Shown here: piece after piece, positions 1 through 8,711 of the stretch | How positions within the stretch are numbered: position 1 is the first letter of the stretch | How the letters are laid out: each line of letters opens with the position of its first letter | Source of the DNA: Clostridia bacterium | Lineage (GTDB): Bacteria > Bacillota > DSM-521 > Neomoorellales > Neomoorellaceae | NCBI GenBank assembly: GCA_030445875.1 | Contig: JASUSX010000029.1 | Coordinates: forward strand, 1 to 12,549 | DNA: 12,549 nt | Reading direction: 5' to 3' | Notes under the pieces: generated by a model | What the model was told of the DNA's origin: nothing | What the model saw: the letters and a program-made list of their open reading frames with translations, nothing else | Database searches by the model: none | Translations under genes and position numbers: made by a program

Positions 1-2223
1 GAACGGCCCTGGACCTTTAGATCCAGCCGCGTCCTGGAGCCGGATCCCAAGGCGGCGGGGGTGGTCTCATCTGCTGACCAGGATGCTGGCGCCGGGCTGG
101 TGACGCCGGCAGGCCTGCCGGCTGCCGGTGAACCCGCTACCCTTGACCCGGCCCTGGCGGCCCTTAACCGTTACCGGTTGGGGGCCACGGCCCACCTGCG
201 GCGCTTGCACCGGGCCGTCCAGGGCCATACTTTAACAGTGCGGGAGCTTACCGCTGCCCTCTTTAACCTGCTCCAGGAGCTGCGGGTGCCCCGGATCCTG
301 GCTGCCTGGCGCCAGCAGGCCCTGGCTGCCGGGGAGCTGGACGCCGCCCAGGAACACGAGCAGGTCTGGGAAGGCCTGATGGACCTCTTTGATGAGCTTG
401 TTACCGGCCTGGGGGACACCTCCCTGGGACTGGAGGAATATGCCGCCATCCTGAACGCCGGTATGGAGGGGCTGAAGCTGCGGCTGATTCCCCCGGCCCT
501 GGATCAGGTGGTGGTGGGCACCATGGACCGCTCCCGCCAGCCGGAACTTCAGGCAGCCCTGGTCCTGGGGGTGGGTGAAGGGGTGCTGCCGGCGCGGCTG
601 CCGGAGGACGCTACCTTCAGTGACCGGGAAAGGGAGGAACTGCAGGCGGCGGGGGTGGAACTGGCCCCTACCGGTGTGCTACGCCTTTATCATGAAGAAT
701 ACCTGGCTTACCTGGCCCTGACCCGCTCCCGGCGTTTCCTCTGGCTGAGCTATCCCCTGGCCGACGCCGAGGGGAAGGCCCTGGCGCCCTCGCCCCTGGT
801 GCGCCGGCTGCGTCAGCTTCTGCCGCGGCTGCCGGAAGAGAGCATTGGCCTGGACCTGCCTGGCGGTGATGCCGACCTGGAATATGTAACCACCCCGCGT
901 CAGGCAGCCGGCTACCTGGCCCGGCTCTTCAGCCGCCACCAGGAACTGCCTTCCCTCTGGCGGGAGGTCTACCAATGGCTGGCCGCCCATCCGGAGGCCT
1001 CCCGGTGGCTGGGGCTCCTCCGGGGCTCCGGCTACCGCAACCAGGCGGAACCCCTGGAGCCCGGAGTTGTGGCGCGCCTTTTCCCCCCACCCGTGCATAC
1101 CAGTATTTCCCGCCTGGAAACCTTTGCCGCCTGTCCCTTCCGTTACTTCCTGGCCTACGGCCTTAAGCTCCAGGAAAGGGAGAACTACCAGGTAGACCCG
1201 GCCGGTATGGGCCAGTTTTACCACGCTGCGTTGAAACTCTTTGTAGAGGAATTACAGGCCCGGGGACGCGACTGGGGTAGCCTTAGCGACCAGGAGGAAG
1301 CAGCCCTTTTGGACCGGGTCATGGCCGCCCTGGTGCCGGCCCTCCAGCATGAGATTTTGAGCAGCAGCGCCCGCTACGGCTACCTGCGCCGCCAGCTCAC
1401 CCGGACTTTGCAGCGGGTCCTGGGGGTCCTGGGCGAGCACGCCCGGCGGGGGGAGTTTCGCCCCCTGCTGGTGGAGGCCGCCTTTGGCCGCGGCGGGGAG
1501 CTGCCACCCCTGGAGCTGGAGGTCGCCCCGGGACAGAAGATCATCCTGGAGGGCCGGGTGGACCGCATCGATGTCGCCCGCTACCAGGGGCAGCCCTACC
1601 TGCGGGTCATTGATTATAAAAGCAGCCAGACAGATGTCAACCTGGAGCGGGTATATTACGGCCTCTCCCTGCAGCTGCCCCTCTACCTGGGGGCAGCCCT
1701 GGCGGCAGCCCCCCGTTTACTGGGCACGGCAGCTGCACCGGCCGGTATCCTCTACTTCGCCGTCCGCAACCCGGTAGTCCGCCAGCGGCTGCCGGTGCGG
1801 GGGGAGGCGGAGGTAGAAAAACTCCACCGCCAGGAGTTAAAGATGCGCGGCCTGGTCCTGGACGATCCGGGAATAATCCGCCTCATGGACCGGGAGGTGG
1901 AGCGCAACCCGGACCTGCTGCCGGTACGCCTCAATAAGGATGGCAGCCCGCGCAAGGGTTCGCCGGTAGCCGGTCGGGCGGAGATGGCCCTCCTCCTGGA
2001 GCTGGCCCGGAACCGGGCCGCCGGGCTGGCCGGGGCTATCCTCGCCGGGCGGGTGGACATCAGCCCCTACCGCCAGGGGACCAGGAGGGGCTGCGAATTC
2101 TGCCCCTACCACCCGGTGTGCGGTTTTGACCTGCAGATCCCCGGCCCGGCCTACCGCCGTCTGGGCGTACTGAAGGGTGAAGACTTCTGGCAGGCCGCCC
2201 GGCGGGTGTTAAGGGAGGAATGA
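1..2223 (+). CDS. addB: AddB, helicase/nuclease subunit B (5' end cut by window)
   Basis: The reading frame is open from base 1, so this is the C-terminal 740 residues of a protein that is normally about 1150 residues long. AddB pairs with AddA in the cytoplasm to resect double-strand breaks to a Chi-like site and load RecA. The visible part holds the last portion of the inactive helicase-like region (motifs around IPPALDQVVVGTMDRSR and ALVLGVGEGVLPAR) and the C-terminal nuclease domain. The nuclease core reads GRVDRIDV then VIDYKSSQ, giving catalytic Asp538 and Lys540 when counted from base 1. Four cysteines match the AddB iron-sulfur staple: Cys378 in FAACPFRYF, and Cys698, Cys701 and Cys707 in a C-x2-C-x5-C arrangement near the end. 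The Walker A motif would lie left of the window. The stop codon overlaps the start region of addA, which indicates translational coupling. Confidence 0.96.
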   Translation, partial: ERPWTFRSSRVLEPDPKAAGVVSSADQDAGAGLVTPAGLPAAGEPATLDPALAALNRYRLGATAHLRRLHRAVQGHTLTVRELTAALFNLLQELRVPRILAAWRQQALAAGELDAAQEHEQVWEGLMDLFDELVTGLGDTSLGLEEYAAILNAGMEGLKLRLIPPALDQVVVGTMDRSRQPELQAALVLGVGEGVLPARLPEDATFSDREREELQAAGVELAPTGVLRLYHEEYLAYLALTRSRRFLWLSYPLADAEGKALAPSPLVRRLRQLLPRLPEESIGLDLPGGDADLEYVTTPRQAAGYLARLFSRHQELPSLWREVYQWLAAHPEASRWLGLLRGSGYRNQAEPLEPGVVARLFPPPVHTSISRLETFAACPFRYFLAYGLKLQERENYQVDPAGMGQFYHAALKLFVEELQARGRDWGSLSDQEEAALLDRVMAALVPALQHEILSSSARYGYLRRQLTRTLQRVLGVLGEHARRGEFRPLLVEAAFGRGGELPPLELEVAPGQKIILEGRVDRIDVARYQGQPYLRVIDYKSSQTDVNLERVYYGLSLQLPLYLGAALAAAPRLLGTAAAPAGILYFAVRNPVVRQRLPVRGEAEVEKLHRQELKMRGLVLDDPGIIRLMDREVERNPDLLPVRLNKDGSPRKGSPVAGRAEMALLLELARNRAAGLAGAILAGRVDISPYRQGTRRGCEFCPYHPVCGFDLQIPGPAYRRLGVLKGEDFWQAARRVLREE

Positions 2224-5200
2224 TGGCGACAATGGTTGAGAAAGCCCAACGCGAATGGACGCCGGAACAACTGAACGCCATCCAGGCCCGGCAGGCCAAC
2301 CTGCTGGTGGCTGCGGCGGCCGGAGCCGGCAAAACGGCGGTACTGGTGGAGCGCATCATCCGGCGCCTGACGGATGCGGAGGCGCCCGTCAGCCTGGAGA
2401 ATTTGCTGGTGGTGACTTTTACCGACGCCGCCGCCGCCGAGATGCGCCAGCGTATCGGCGCCGCCCTGGAGGAGGCCGTGGCCCGCCAGCCGGAAAACGA
2501 GGCATGGCGGCGCCAGCTTCTGCTCTTGAACCGCGCCGCCATCAGCACCATCCACGCCTTCTGCCTGCGGGTGCTGCGCACCTATTTCTACCGCCTGGAC
2601 CTGGACCCGGCCTTCCGCGTCCTGGACCCGGCCGAGGCCGACCTGATGCAGCTGGAGGTCATGGACCGGGTGCTGGAGGAGGCCTTCGCCGCCGAGCCTG
2701 ACGGGGGCCCCATCACCGACCTGGCCGACGGCCTGGGGGGGCGGGCTGATACGGCCCTGGTGGACCTGTTGCTGAAGGTCCGGGGCTTTACCCGCAGCCT
2801 TCCCTGGCCGGAGGCCTGGCTGGAGGCGGCGGAGGCGGCCTATGACGTCCCTGCCGGTACCCTCCTGACCTCCCTGCCCTGGTACCGGGAACTCCAGCAG
2901 GCTATCGCTCTGGTCCTGGAGGAGGCAGCCTTTTACCTGGGGCAGGCCAGGGCCGTGGCTACCGGCCCCGTCGGCCCGGCCGTCTATCTGGACCACCTGG
3001 AGCAAGAAGAAGGAGCGGTGCGGAATCTCCTGGCCGCAATGGGCAACCTCTCCTGGGAAGAATTCTGGCAGCGGCTGGCGGGGATCGATTTCGCCCGCCT
3101 GCCGTCTATCCGGCGGGAGAACGTCGACCCGGAGTTGAAAGAGAGGGCTGCCGGCTACCGCGACCAGGCTAAGAAGCTCCTCCGCGGCCTGCAGCAGGAA
3201 GGCTACCGTGACGAGGGCGCCATCAGGGATGAACTCGCCCGGGCCGGGGCGACGGTGAAATCCCTGGTAGGACTGGTGCGCCACTTTGAGGCTGCCTATA
3301 GTAAGGAAAAGCGCCGCCGCGGCCTGGTGGACTTCAGCGACCTGGAACACCTGTGCCTGCAGGTCCTCCTGGACCCGGCGGCCCGGCCCGGCGAATTACG
3401 GCCCTCAGAGGTGGCCCTGGAGCTGCGCCGGCGTTATGAAGAGGTCCTGGTGGACGAGTACCAGGACATCAACAGCATCCAGGACGCCATTTTGACTCTG
3501 GTTAGCCGGCAGGGGGCCCGCCTACCTGCAAATGACCTGGATCAGGCGGGGAGGTCAGAGATACATTCAATGGCTGGTCAGGCGACCGGGGCTTGGGGCT
3601 GCACCAACGCCGGGACAGTTAGGACGGCTGTTGGTCCCAATAGCTACCTGTCGCCGGCCTCAGGGGAGGGCTCCGCCCTGCCGCCTGGCGCGGGTAAAGG
3701 CCCTGCCCCCTCCCTGGCCGGGGGAGAGGATTCTGCCCTGTCCTCAGTAACGATGGCGCCGGCTCCTAACCTCTTTATGGTCGGAGATGTCAAGCAGAGC
3801 ATCTACCGCTTCCGCCTGGCCAACCCGGAGCTATTCCTGGAAAAGTACCGCACCTACCCAGCGTACAGGGATGGGGAATTGGCCGCTGGCAGTGAGGAGT
3901 TGGTAGAGGCTGTTCAAACCAGTACCGGGGCTGGCAGCCAGCCCCCCTGCTGCCGCATCCTGTTAAAGGCTAACTTCCGCAGCCGCCAAGGTTTGGTGGA
4001 CGCGGTGAATTTCATCTTCCGCCAGATCTTTTCAAGCCTGGTGGGGGAGCTGGAGTATGACGCTGACGCCGCCCTGGTGGGCCGGGCTGCTTACCCGGAA
4101 AACCCGGCGGCGGTGACGCCGGCGGTGGAGGTCTACCTCCTGGAAAGGAAGGTTGAAGGCGACGCCACAGCTTTAGATGCGGGTGAAGGTTTACCTCTCC
4201 GGGGGGTAGAAGCCGGGGTTACCGGAAATGGTACCTTCGCCCCAGAGGAAATGAGGACCGGCACTAATAGCACAGTGCCGGGTAGCCATATGGACCGGGG
4301 AGGCCCTGCTCCGGTGGCGGGGTCCGGGTATAGCCTTGCGGGTGCTATTACCGGGGGCAGTGGGAATGAAACTGGCAGCACCGGGATGGGAGACGGGGAC
4401 GCCACCCCAGAGGCGGGCCCTGGAGTCCTGGATGTGGAGGACTTGACGGCCCTGGAGCGGGAAGCGCTCCTCGTCGCCCGGCGTATCCGGCAGATGGTCC
4501 AGGGCACCCCGGAGCAGCCCGGCCCGGAGTTTCAGGTCTGGGACACTGAAAAGAAGGCCTACCGGGATGTAACCTGGCGGGATATAGTCATCCTGCTGCG
4601 GGCGACTAAAGACCGGGCGCCCGTGTTTCTGGAGGCCCTGCAGCAGAACGGCATCCCGGCCTACGCCGACCTGGGGGGCGGTTACTTCGCCGCCACCGAG
4701 GTGGAAACCATCCTCTCCCTGCTGCGGGTGATTGACAATCCCTGTCAGGATATCCCCCTGGCGGCCGTCCTGCGCTCACCCATTTTCGGCCTTACAGCGG
4801 AGGAGCTGGCCCGGGTCCGCCTGGCCGCCCCTGGGGCCGACTTCTACACCGCCGTGGTCAAGGCGGCCGGCCCGCCCAGAGCAGCCGGGTTGGCCGGTCA
4901 GGATTCGGACGCCAGGGCCGTCGACCGGAGCATCCTGGCCAGTGGTACAGACGCGGCTCATGGCCTGACCGTCCGGGATAGCGCCACTGCAGCCGGCGGC
5001 CTGGTTGCTCAGGGTGGCAGCAACGCCACAGGCGGCAGCCTGGCCACCCGCCTGGCGGACTTTCTGGCTCGCCTGGAGCGGTGGCGCACCATGGCCCGCC
5101 GCCAGCCCTTGGGTGATGTCATCTGGCAGCTTTACCGCGAGACCGGCTACCTGGAGTTTGTCGGCGGCCTGCCGGGGGGCGCCCAGCGCCAGGCGAATTT

Positions 5201-6776
5201 ACGTGCCCTTCTGGACCGGGCGCGTCAATTCGAGGGCTTCGCCCGCCACGGCCTCTTTCGATTTCTCCGTTTTATCGAACGCCTACAGCAGCACGAAGGC
5301 GACCTGGGTACAGCCCGCTCCCTGGGCGAGAATGAAGACGTCGTCCGGGTGATGAGCATCCACAAGGCCAAGGGGCTGGAATTCCCGGTGGTCATCGTCG
5401 CCGACCTGGGCCACGCCTTTAACCTGCGCGACCTCTCCGGAGACGTCCTCCTCCACGGCCACCTGGGCCTGGCGCCCCTGTACTTTGATACCACTGCCGG
5501 CGTTAAATACCCCACCCTGGCTTACCTGGCCACGGCCCACCGCCTGCGCCTGGAGGCTTTGAGTGAGGAGGCGCGCATTCTCTACGTCGCCCTGACCCGG
5601 GCCAGGGAAAAGCTGCTCCTGGTGGGTTCGGCCCGGGACCTGCCCCGCCGGGCAGCCTCCTGGTGCGCCGGCCTGGCCCATTATGAAGAACAGTTGCCCG
5701 CCATGCTCATGGCCCGGGCCGGCAGCCACCTGGATTGGGTGGCCGCCGCCCTGGCCCGCCACCCGGAAGGCGCCCCTGTGCGGGAGTTGGCTGGTATAGA
5801 AGGGGGCTGTATCCTGGCCGACCCCTCCTGCTGGCGGGTGGAGGTGGTGAGGGGGCTGGAATCAGATGCCGCTGGAATGGACGCAGGACTGGCCCCATCC
5901 TGCCAGTTGTCGGATGGGGCGGAAGACTCTTTTCCTGTAAGCCTTCGGGAAGACCAGCAGCCAGGAAGCGACTCTACCCGCCTGCAACGAGAGGTGGCCC
6001 GGCGCCTGGCCTGGGTCTATCCGTACCGGCCCCTGACATCCCTGCTGGTAAAAATGGCCGTCACCGAGCTTAAACGGCGTTTTGATGTCTTCAATGAAGG
6101 CGAGGCCCCCCTGCGCCCTGGTAGCGAGGCAGCGGCCGACCGGCTTCTCCAGGCCCCCTTTGCTGTTCAGGGAACAGCTCCGGTATCCGCCTCCGATCAA
6201 GGTAATTTTACCAGCGCCTTTACCCGCAGGCCCCTTTTTCTCCAGGAGCAAAAGGGCCTGACAGCCGCCGAAAAGGGTACGGCCACCCACCTGGTCCTGC
6301 AGCATGTAGATTTAAGCCGGCCGGTGACGGAGGAAAGCCTGGCTGAGCTGCTGCAGCAGCTGGTGGAGCGGGAAGTACTGACCCCGGAACAGGCCAAGGC
6401 CGTGGACCTAGGGGCCATCAGGGCCTTTTTTGCCTGCCCCCTGGGGCAACGGCTGCTTGACCGGCCGGCCAGGGTGCGGCGCGAGCTGCCTTTTTCCCTG
6501 GCCCTCCCGGTTGCCGAACTTTATCCCCACCTGCCGGCGGCTATAACTGCCGGCGAGATAACCCTGGTCCAGGGGATCATCGACTGCCTGGTCGAGGAAG
6601 GGGACGGCTTCTTGCTCCTGGACTTCAAGACCGGCAAAGTCCCCCCGGATCCCCGGGCCGCTTATGGCGACCAGCTCTGGTTTTACAGCCGGGCGGTAGA
6701 GACCATTTTTAGCTACCCGGTAAAGGAAGCACACCTCTACTTTCTCGACGGCGAGGCGGATTACAGGTTTTTTTGA
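2223..6776 (+). CDS. addA: AddA, ATP-dependent helicase/nuclease subunit A
   Basis: UvrD-type superfamily 1 helicase fused to a RecB-type nuclease; the motor and 3'-strand nuclease of AddAB. Visible motifs in order are Walker A AAGAGKT (Lys37), VTFTDAAAAEM, STIHAFC, Walker B VDEYQD (Asp411-Glu412), FMVGDVKQSIYRFR, NFRSR, MSIHKAKGLEF (His1047) and YVALTRAREKL (Arg1126). The nuclease follows with GTATHLVLQH (His1356), GIID (Asp1454) and LDFKTG (Asp1467, Lys1469), so all key residues are intact. ATG codons at 2220, 2223 and 2232 share the frame. The site AAGGGAGG at 2211-2218 is only one base from the first, so 2223 is preferred, but 2220 (ATGA overlap with the addB stop) is possible. At about 1517 residues it is some 280 longer than typical AddA (about 1230-1240). 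The excess is in low-complexity loops: residues about 432-515 between motifs II and III, a short one near 550-575, 646-739, 885-939 and around 1210-1255. Confidence 0.96.
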   Translation: MATMVEKAQREWTPEQLNAIQARQANLLVAAAAGAGKTAVLVERIIRRLTDAEAPVSLENLLVVTFTDAAAAEMRQRIGAALEEAVARQPENEAWRRQLLLLNRAAISTIHAFCLRVLRTYFYRLDLDPAFRVLDPAEADLMQLEVMDRVLEEAFAAEPDGGPITDLADGLGGRADTALVDLLLKVRGFTRSLPWPEAWLEAAEAAYDVPAGTLLTSLPWYRELQQAIALVLEEAAFYLGQARAVATGPVGPAVYLDHLEQEEGAVRNLLAAMGNLSWEEFWQRLAGIDFARLPSIRRENVDPELKERAAGYRDQAKKLLRGLQQEGYRDEGAIRDELARAGATVKSLVGLVRHFEAAYSKEKRRRGLVDFSDLEHLCLQVLLDPAARPGELRPSEVALELRRRYEEVLVDEYQDINSIQDAILTLVSRQGARLPANDLDQAGRSEIHSMAGQATGAWGCTNAGTVRTAVGPNSYLSPASGEGSALPPGAGKGPAPSLAGGEDSALSSVTMAPAPNLFMVGDVKQSIYRFRLANPELFLEKYRTYPAYRDGELAAGSEELVEAVQTSTGAGSQPPCCRILLKANFRSRQGLVDAVNFIFRQIFSSLVGELEYDADAALVGRAAYPENPAAVTPAVEVYLLERKVEGDATALDAGEGLPLRGVEAGVTGNGTFAPEEMRTGTNSTVPGSHMDRGGPAPVAGSGYSLAGAITGGSGNETGSTGMGDGDATPEAGPGVLDVEDLTALEREALLVARRIRQMVQGTPEQPGPEFQVWDTEKKAYRDVTWRDIVILLRATKDRAPVFLEALQQNGIPAYADLGGGYFAATEVETILSLLRVIDNPCQDIPLAAVLRSPIFGLTAEELARVRLAAPGADFYTAVVKAAGPPRAAGLAGQDSDARAVDRSILASGTDAAHGLTVRDSATAAGGLVAQGGSNATGGSLATRLADFLARLERWRTMARRQPLGDVIWQLYRETGYLEFVGGLPGGAQRQANLRALLDRARQFEGFARHGLFRFLRFIERLQQHEGDLGTARSLGENEDVVRVMSIHKAKGLEFPVVIVADLGHAFNLRDLSGDVLLHGHLGLAPLYFDTTAGVKYPTLAYLATAHRLRLEALSEEARILYVALTRAREKLLLVGSARDLPRRAASWCAGLAHYEEQLPAMLMARAGSHLDWVAAALARHPEGAPVRELAGIEGGCILADPSCWRVEVVRGLESDAAGMDAGLAPSCQLSDGAEDSFPVSLREDQQPGSDSTRLQREVARRLAWVYPYRPLTSLLVKMAVTELKRRFDVFNEGEAPLRPGSEAAADRLLQAPFAVQGTAPVSASDQGNFTSAFTRRPLFLQEQKGLTAAEKGTATHLVLQHVDLSRPVTEESLAELLQQLVEREVLTPEQAKAVDLGAIRAFFACPLGQRLLDRPARVRRELPFSLALPVAELYPHLPAAITAGEITLVQGIIDCLVEEGDGFLLLDFKTGKVPPDPRAAYGDQLWFYSRAVETIFSYPVKEAHLYFLDGEADYRFF
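3651..3740 (+). repeat. Three tandem 30-base repeats inside addA
   Basis: Three adjacent 30-base units (3651-3680, 3681-3710, 3711-3740) encode three decapeptides. The first is SPASGEGSAL and the third is SLAGGEDSAL; the middle one follows the same pattern with Pro substitutions (it contains GAGKGPAP). The shared pattern is roughly (S/P)-(P/L)-x-(A/G/S)-G-(E/K)-(G/D)-(S/P)-A-(L/P). Units 1 and 3 match at about 21 of 30 bases. They lie in an insertion of about 80 residues between helicase motifs II and III, where the AddA family normally has only a few residues. Old duplication within a flexible surface loop is the simplest reading. Confidence 0.7.
4890..5039 (+). repeat. Degenerate 12-residue tandem repeats inside addA
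   Basis: Four consecutive units encode a loose 12-residue pattern: 4890-4931 (14 residues, two extra at its end), 4932-4967, 4968-5003 and 5004-5039. Unit 2 reads ILASGTDAAHGL and unit 4 reads VAQGGSNATGGS; every unit has Ala at position 8, usually preceded by Asp, Asn or Thr, and the last three have Gly near the end. The block interrupts the helicase between the segment LAAPGADFYTAVVKAA and the conserved LADFLARLERWR. The protein similarity is clear for units 2-4 and weaker for unit 1. DNA identity is low, so the duplication is old or the similarity partly reflects composition. Confidence 0.5.
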
Positions 6777-6862
6777 TTTAGACTTTGAAAGAGGCCCTCT
6801 TTCGCCATGCTACCGATTTTCTGGGAGCACGTCAGGGTAAGATCTATGGAGGTGGCCGAAGG

Positions 6863-7404
6863 ATGGTAATAAAAGTCGTGTACGGCCTGGCGGAGCTGGT
6901 TGTGATAGTGATCTTGATTTCGGTGGTGGCCAGCGGAACTTACTTACCCAGGCGCTATTGGAAGGCGTGGGATCCGAATTATCACAAGGAGTTCTCTGAT
7001 CCGCGCTTGCAGGCAGTGGCCCACGGGCTGTTGGCGGCCAGTTCTCATAACATGCAACCCTGGAAAGTGGAATTGGACAAGGGTGACCCCCTCCGGTTCC
7101 GGCTATTCGTTGACTCGGACAGGTTGACGCCGCAGGTGGAACCTCTTGCCCGCCAGATAACGGTAAGTCAGGGCACCTTCCTGGAGCACCTGCGCCTGAG
7201 AGCGGCCAAAACCGGTTACCAGGCGGAGATCTCTCTTTTCCCCAATAGTGAATATGACGAGGGGCCTCGCCCGCCAGTCTGAAGTCCAGGCCGGTGGCGG
7301 AAATCAAGCTCAATCCCGCCCGGCCGGTGGAATCTCCCCTTTATCGAGCTATGTTTATTCCCGATACCAACCGCGGGCCTCCCTGTCTATTGCTACAGGG
7401 CTAA
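6863..7404 (+). pseudogene. Membrane-anchored nitroreductase-like gene, frameshifted and truncated
   Basis: ATG at 6863 is preceded by a strong site GGAGGTGG at 6848-6855 with seven bases between, so it is preferred over the in-frame TTG at 6785. The N-terminus has one membrane helix (residues about 4-27, VVYGLAELVVIVILISVVAS). Then comes SSHNMQPWKVEL, which resembles the FMN-binding N-terminal motif of Acg/nitroreductase-family proteins (usually some 330-380 residues). The frame ends at TGA 7280-7282 after 139 residues. The -1 frame continues with a plausible family sequence (LKSRPVAEIKLNPARPVE, then PLYRAMFIPDTNR) until TAA at 7402-7404. Restoring one G to the G run at 7261-7264 would join the two frames. 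The rest of the domain is missing, so this is probably a dead gene. It follows addA by 86 bases on the same strand. The family assignment rests on one motif region and the overall pattern. Confidence 0.65.
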
Positions 7405-7447
7405 CCACCAGGCAGGCTGATTAGTTACGGCCAAGGCATAGTACGCA

Positions 7448-7477
7448 TTGCAACCTCTGGTAACATTATGTTATAAT
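7448..7477 (+). promoter_or_regulatory. Sigma-A type promoter with extended -10, upstream of the MFS gene
   Basis: A -35 box TTGCAA (7448-7453) is separated by 18 bases from a perfect -10 box TATAAT (7472-7477). TG at 7469-7470 sits one base before the -10, forming an extended -10. Transcription would start near 7484, giving a leader of about 45 bases before the MFS start. The local sequence is AT-rich compared with its GC-rich surroundings. Confidence 0.75.
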
Positions 7478-7513
7478 AACGACTGTTTCGGCAACAAGAG
7501 CGTCAAATCATCT

Positions 7514-7522
7514 AAAGGGTGA
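7514..7522 (+). promoter_or_regulatory. Ribosome binding site that supports a TTG start
   Basis: AAAGGGTGA at 7514-7522 is a good Shine-Dalgarno match, ending seven bases before TTG at 7530. No ATG or GTG in frame lies at a comparable distance, so this site decides the start of the MFS gene. Confidence 0.65.
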
Positions 7523-7529
7523 TTTTATT

Positions 7530-8711
7530 TTGGCCAAAGGGGCAGACGATTTTAATAATATTACCTTAGCCTTCCCCCTGTGGACTAGGGACTTTATCCT
7601 ATTATCCCTGGCTAACCTTTTTGTCTTTACCGGGTTTCAGATGCTCATGCCTACCCTGCCTAAATATGTAGCCGCCCTGGGCGGGAACAGCCTGGTAGTA
7701 GGCTTTACCATTGGCCTCTTCACCATTTCGGCGGTGCTGGTACGGCCCTGGCTGGGGCGGGAGATGGACCGCCGCGGCCGGCGGGGCATCTATATCTTTG
7801 GCCTTTTGATTTTCGTGCTGGCGGTGCTGGCCTACTCCCTCGCCACCTCCATTTTGATTTTACTGTTTTTGCGTCTTATTCATGGGGTAGGTTGGGGCGG
7901 TTCTACCACTGCTGGTGGGACCATGGTGACGGACGTCCTGCCGCCGCAACGGCGGGCGGAGGGGATGGGTTACTATGGTCTCTTTTCCAACCTGGCCATG
8001 GCCATTGCCCCGGCCCTGGGGTTGGCCCTCCTGGAGCAGGTCGGTTTTAAAATCCTCTTTCTGACATCGGCCGCCCTGGCCCTAGCCGCGGCCCTGGTAG
8101 TCAGCAGGGTAAAGGTACCCCCGGTAGCCAGCCAGGATGGGCCGCCGCCGGCCCTTTTTGAACCCCGGGCCTGGCACCCCTCCTTGATTGCTTTCTTCAT
8201 GACCATCAGCTACGGTGGGGTGGTAACCTTCCTCACCCTCTACGCCGCCGAGCGCAACATGGCCAATATCGGGCTTTTCTTCACCTTTTATGCTGCGGCG
8301 CTGATGCTTATCCGGCCCTTCGCCGGGATGGTGGCTGACCGGCGCGGACCGGCCCTGGTACTGATTCCGGGCTTGCTGGCCACTGCCTTGGCCACCCTCC
8401 TCCTTTCCCTGGCCGGGAATTTCCAGGTCTTCCTGATAGCGGGGGTACTTTATGGCTTGGGTTTTGGTTCTGTCCAACCTACCCTCCAGGCCATGGCCGT
8501 GGCTGGAGTTGCCCCCAACCGCCGCGGCGCGGCCAACGGCACCTTTTTTTCTGCTTTTGACCTGGGGATCGGCCTGGGGTCTACCCTCCTCGGGGCGGTA
8601 GCCCAGTTTACCGGTTTTGCCGGCATGTATGCGGCAGCCTCCCTTTTTAGCCTGGTGGGGCTTATGGTTTTCCTCCTGGGGCAAAAGGGGGTCAGTACAT
8701 CCCAGCGGTAG
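7530..8711 (+). CDS. MFS transporter, probable drug or metabolite exporter
   Basis: A 393-residue integral membrane protein of the major facilitator superfamily, with two six-helix halves. The first half spans residues about 20-195 and the second about 215-385, joined by a cytoplasmic linker near 195-215. The loop between helices 2 and 3 carries motif A as GREMDRRGRR (residues 76-85), and the equivalent loop in the second half reads GMVADRRGP (266-273). Helix 4 carries RLIHGVGWG (Arg115), like the proton-coupling motif B of drug:H+ antiporters. The substrate cannot be told from sequence. The gene starts with TTG behind its own promoter and ribosome site. No partner gene is in the same unit, since 320 bases follow before the next gene. 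Confidence 0.9.
   Translation: MAKGADDFNNITLAFPLWTRDFILLSLANLFVFTGFQMLMPTLPKYVAALGGNSLVVGFTIGLFTISAVLVRPWLGREMDRRGRRGIYIFGLLIFVLAVLAYSLATSILILLFLRLIHGVGWGGSTTAGGTMVTDVLPPQRRAEGMGYYGLFSNLAMAIAPALGLALLEQVGFKILFLTSAALALAAALVVSRVKVPPVASQDGPPPALFEPRAWHPSLIAFFMTISYGGVVTFLTLYAAERNMANIGLFFTFYAAALMLIRPFAGMVADRRGPALVLIPGLLATALATLLLSLAGNFQVFLIAGVLYGLGFGSVQPTLQAMAVAGVAPNRRGAANGTFFSAFDLGIGLGSTLLGAVAQFTGFAGMYAAASLFSLVGLMVFLLGQKGVSTSQR

Noticed and set aside
2151..3350. A 399-codon open frame on the minus strand opposite addB and addA
   Set aside because: It lies wholly over the conserved coding of addB/addA, its translation is rich in Gln, Gly and His with no motifs, and GC-rich genes commonly give such mirror frames.
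3651..3740. Possibility that the addA insertion is an intein or mobile element
   Set aside because: There are no intein splice-site residues (no Cys/Ser start with His-Asn end block), no terminal inverted repeats, and the segment is simply low-complexity and in frame.
6787..6803. Perfect 7-base inverted repeat GAAAGAG/CTCTTTC after addA, considered as a terminator
   Set aside because: The loop is only three bases and no T run follows on either strand; the T run at 6769-6774 precedes it.
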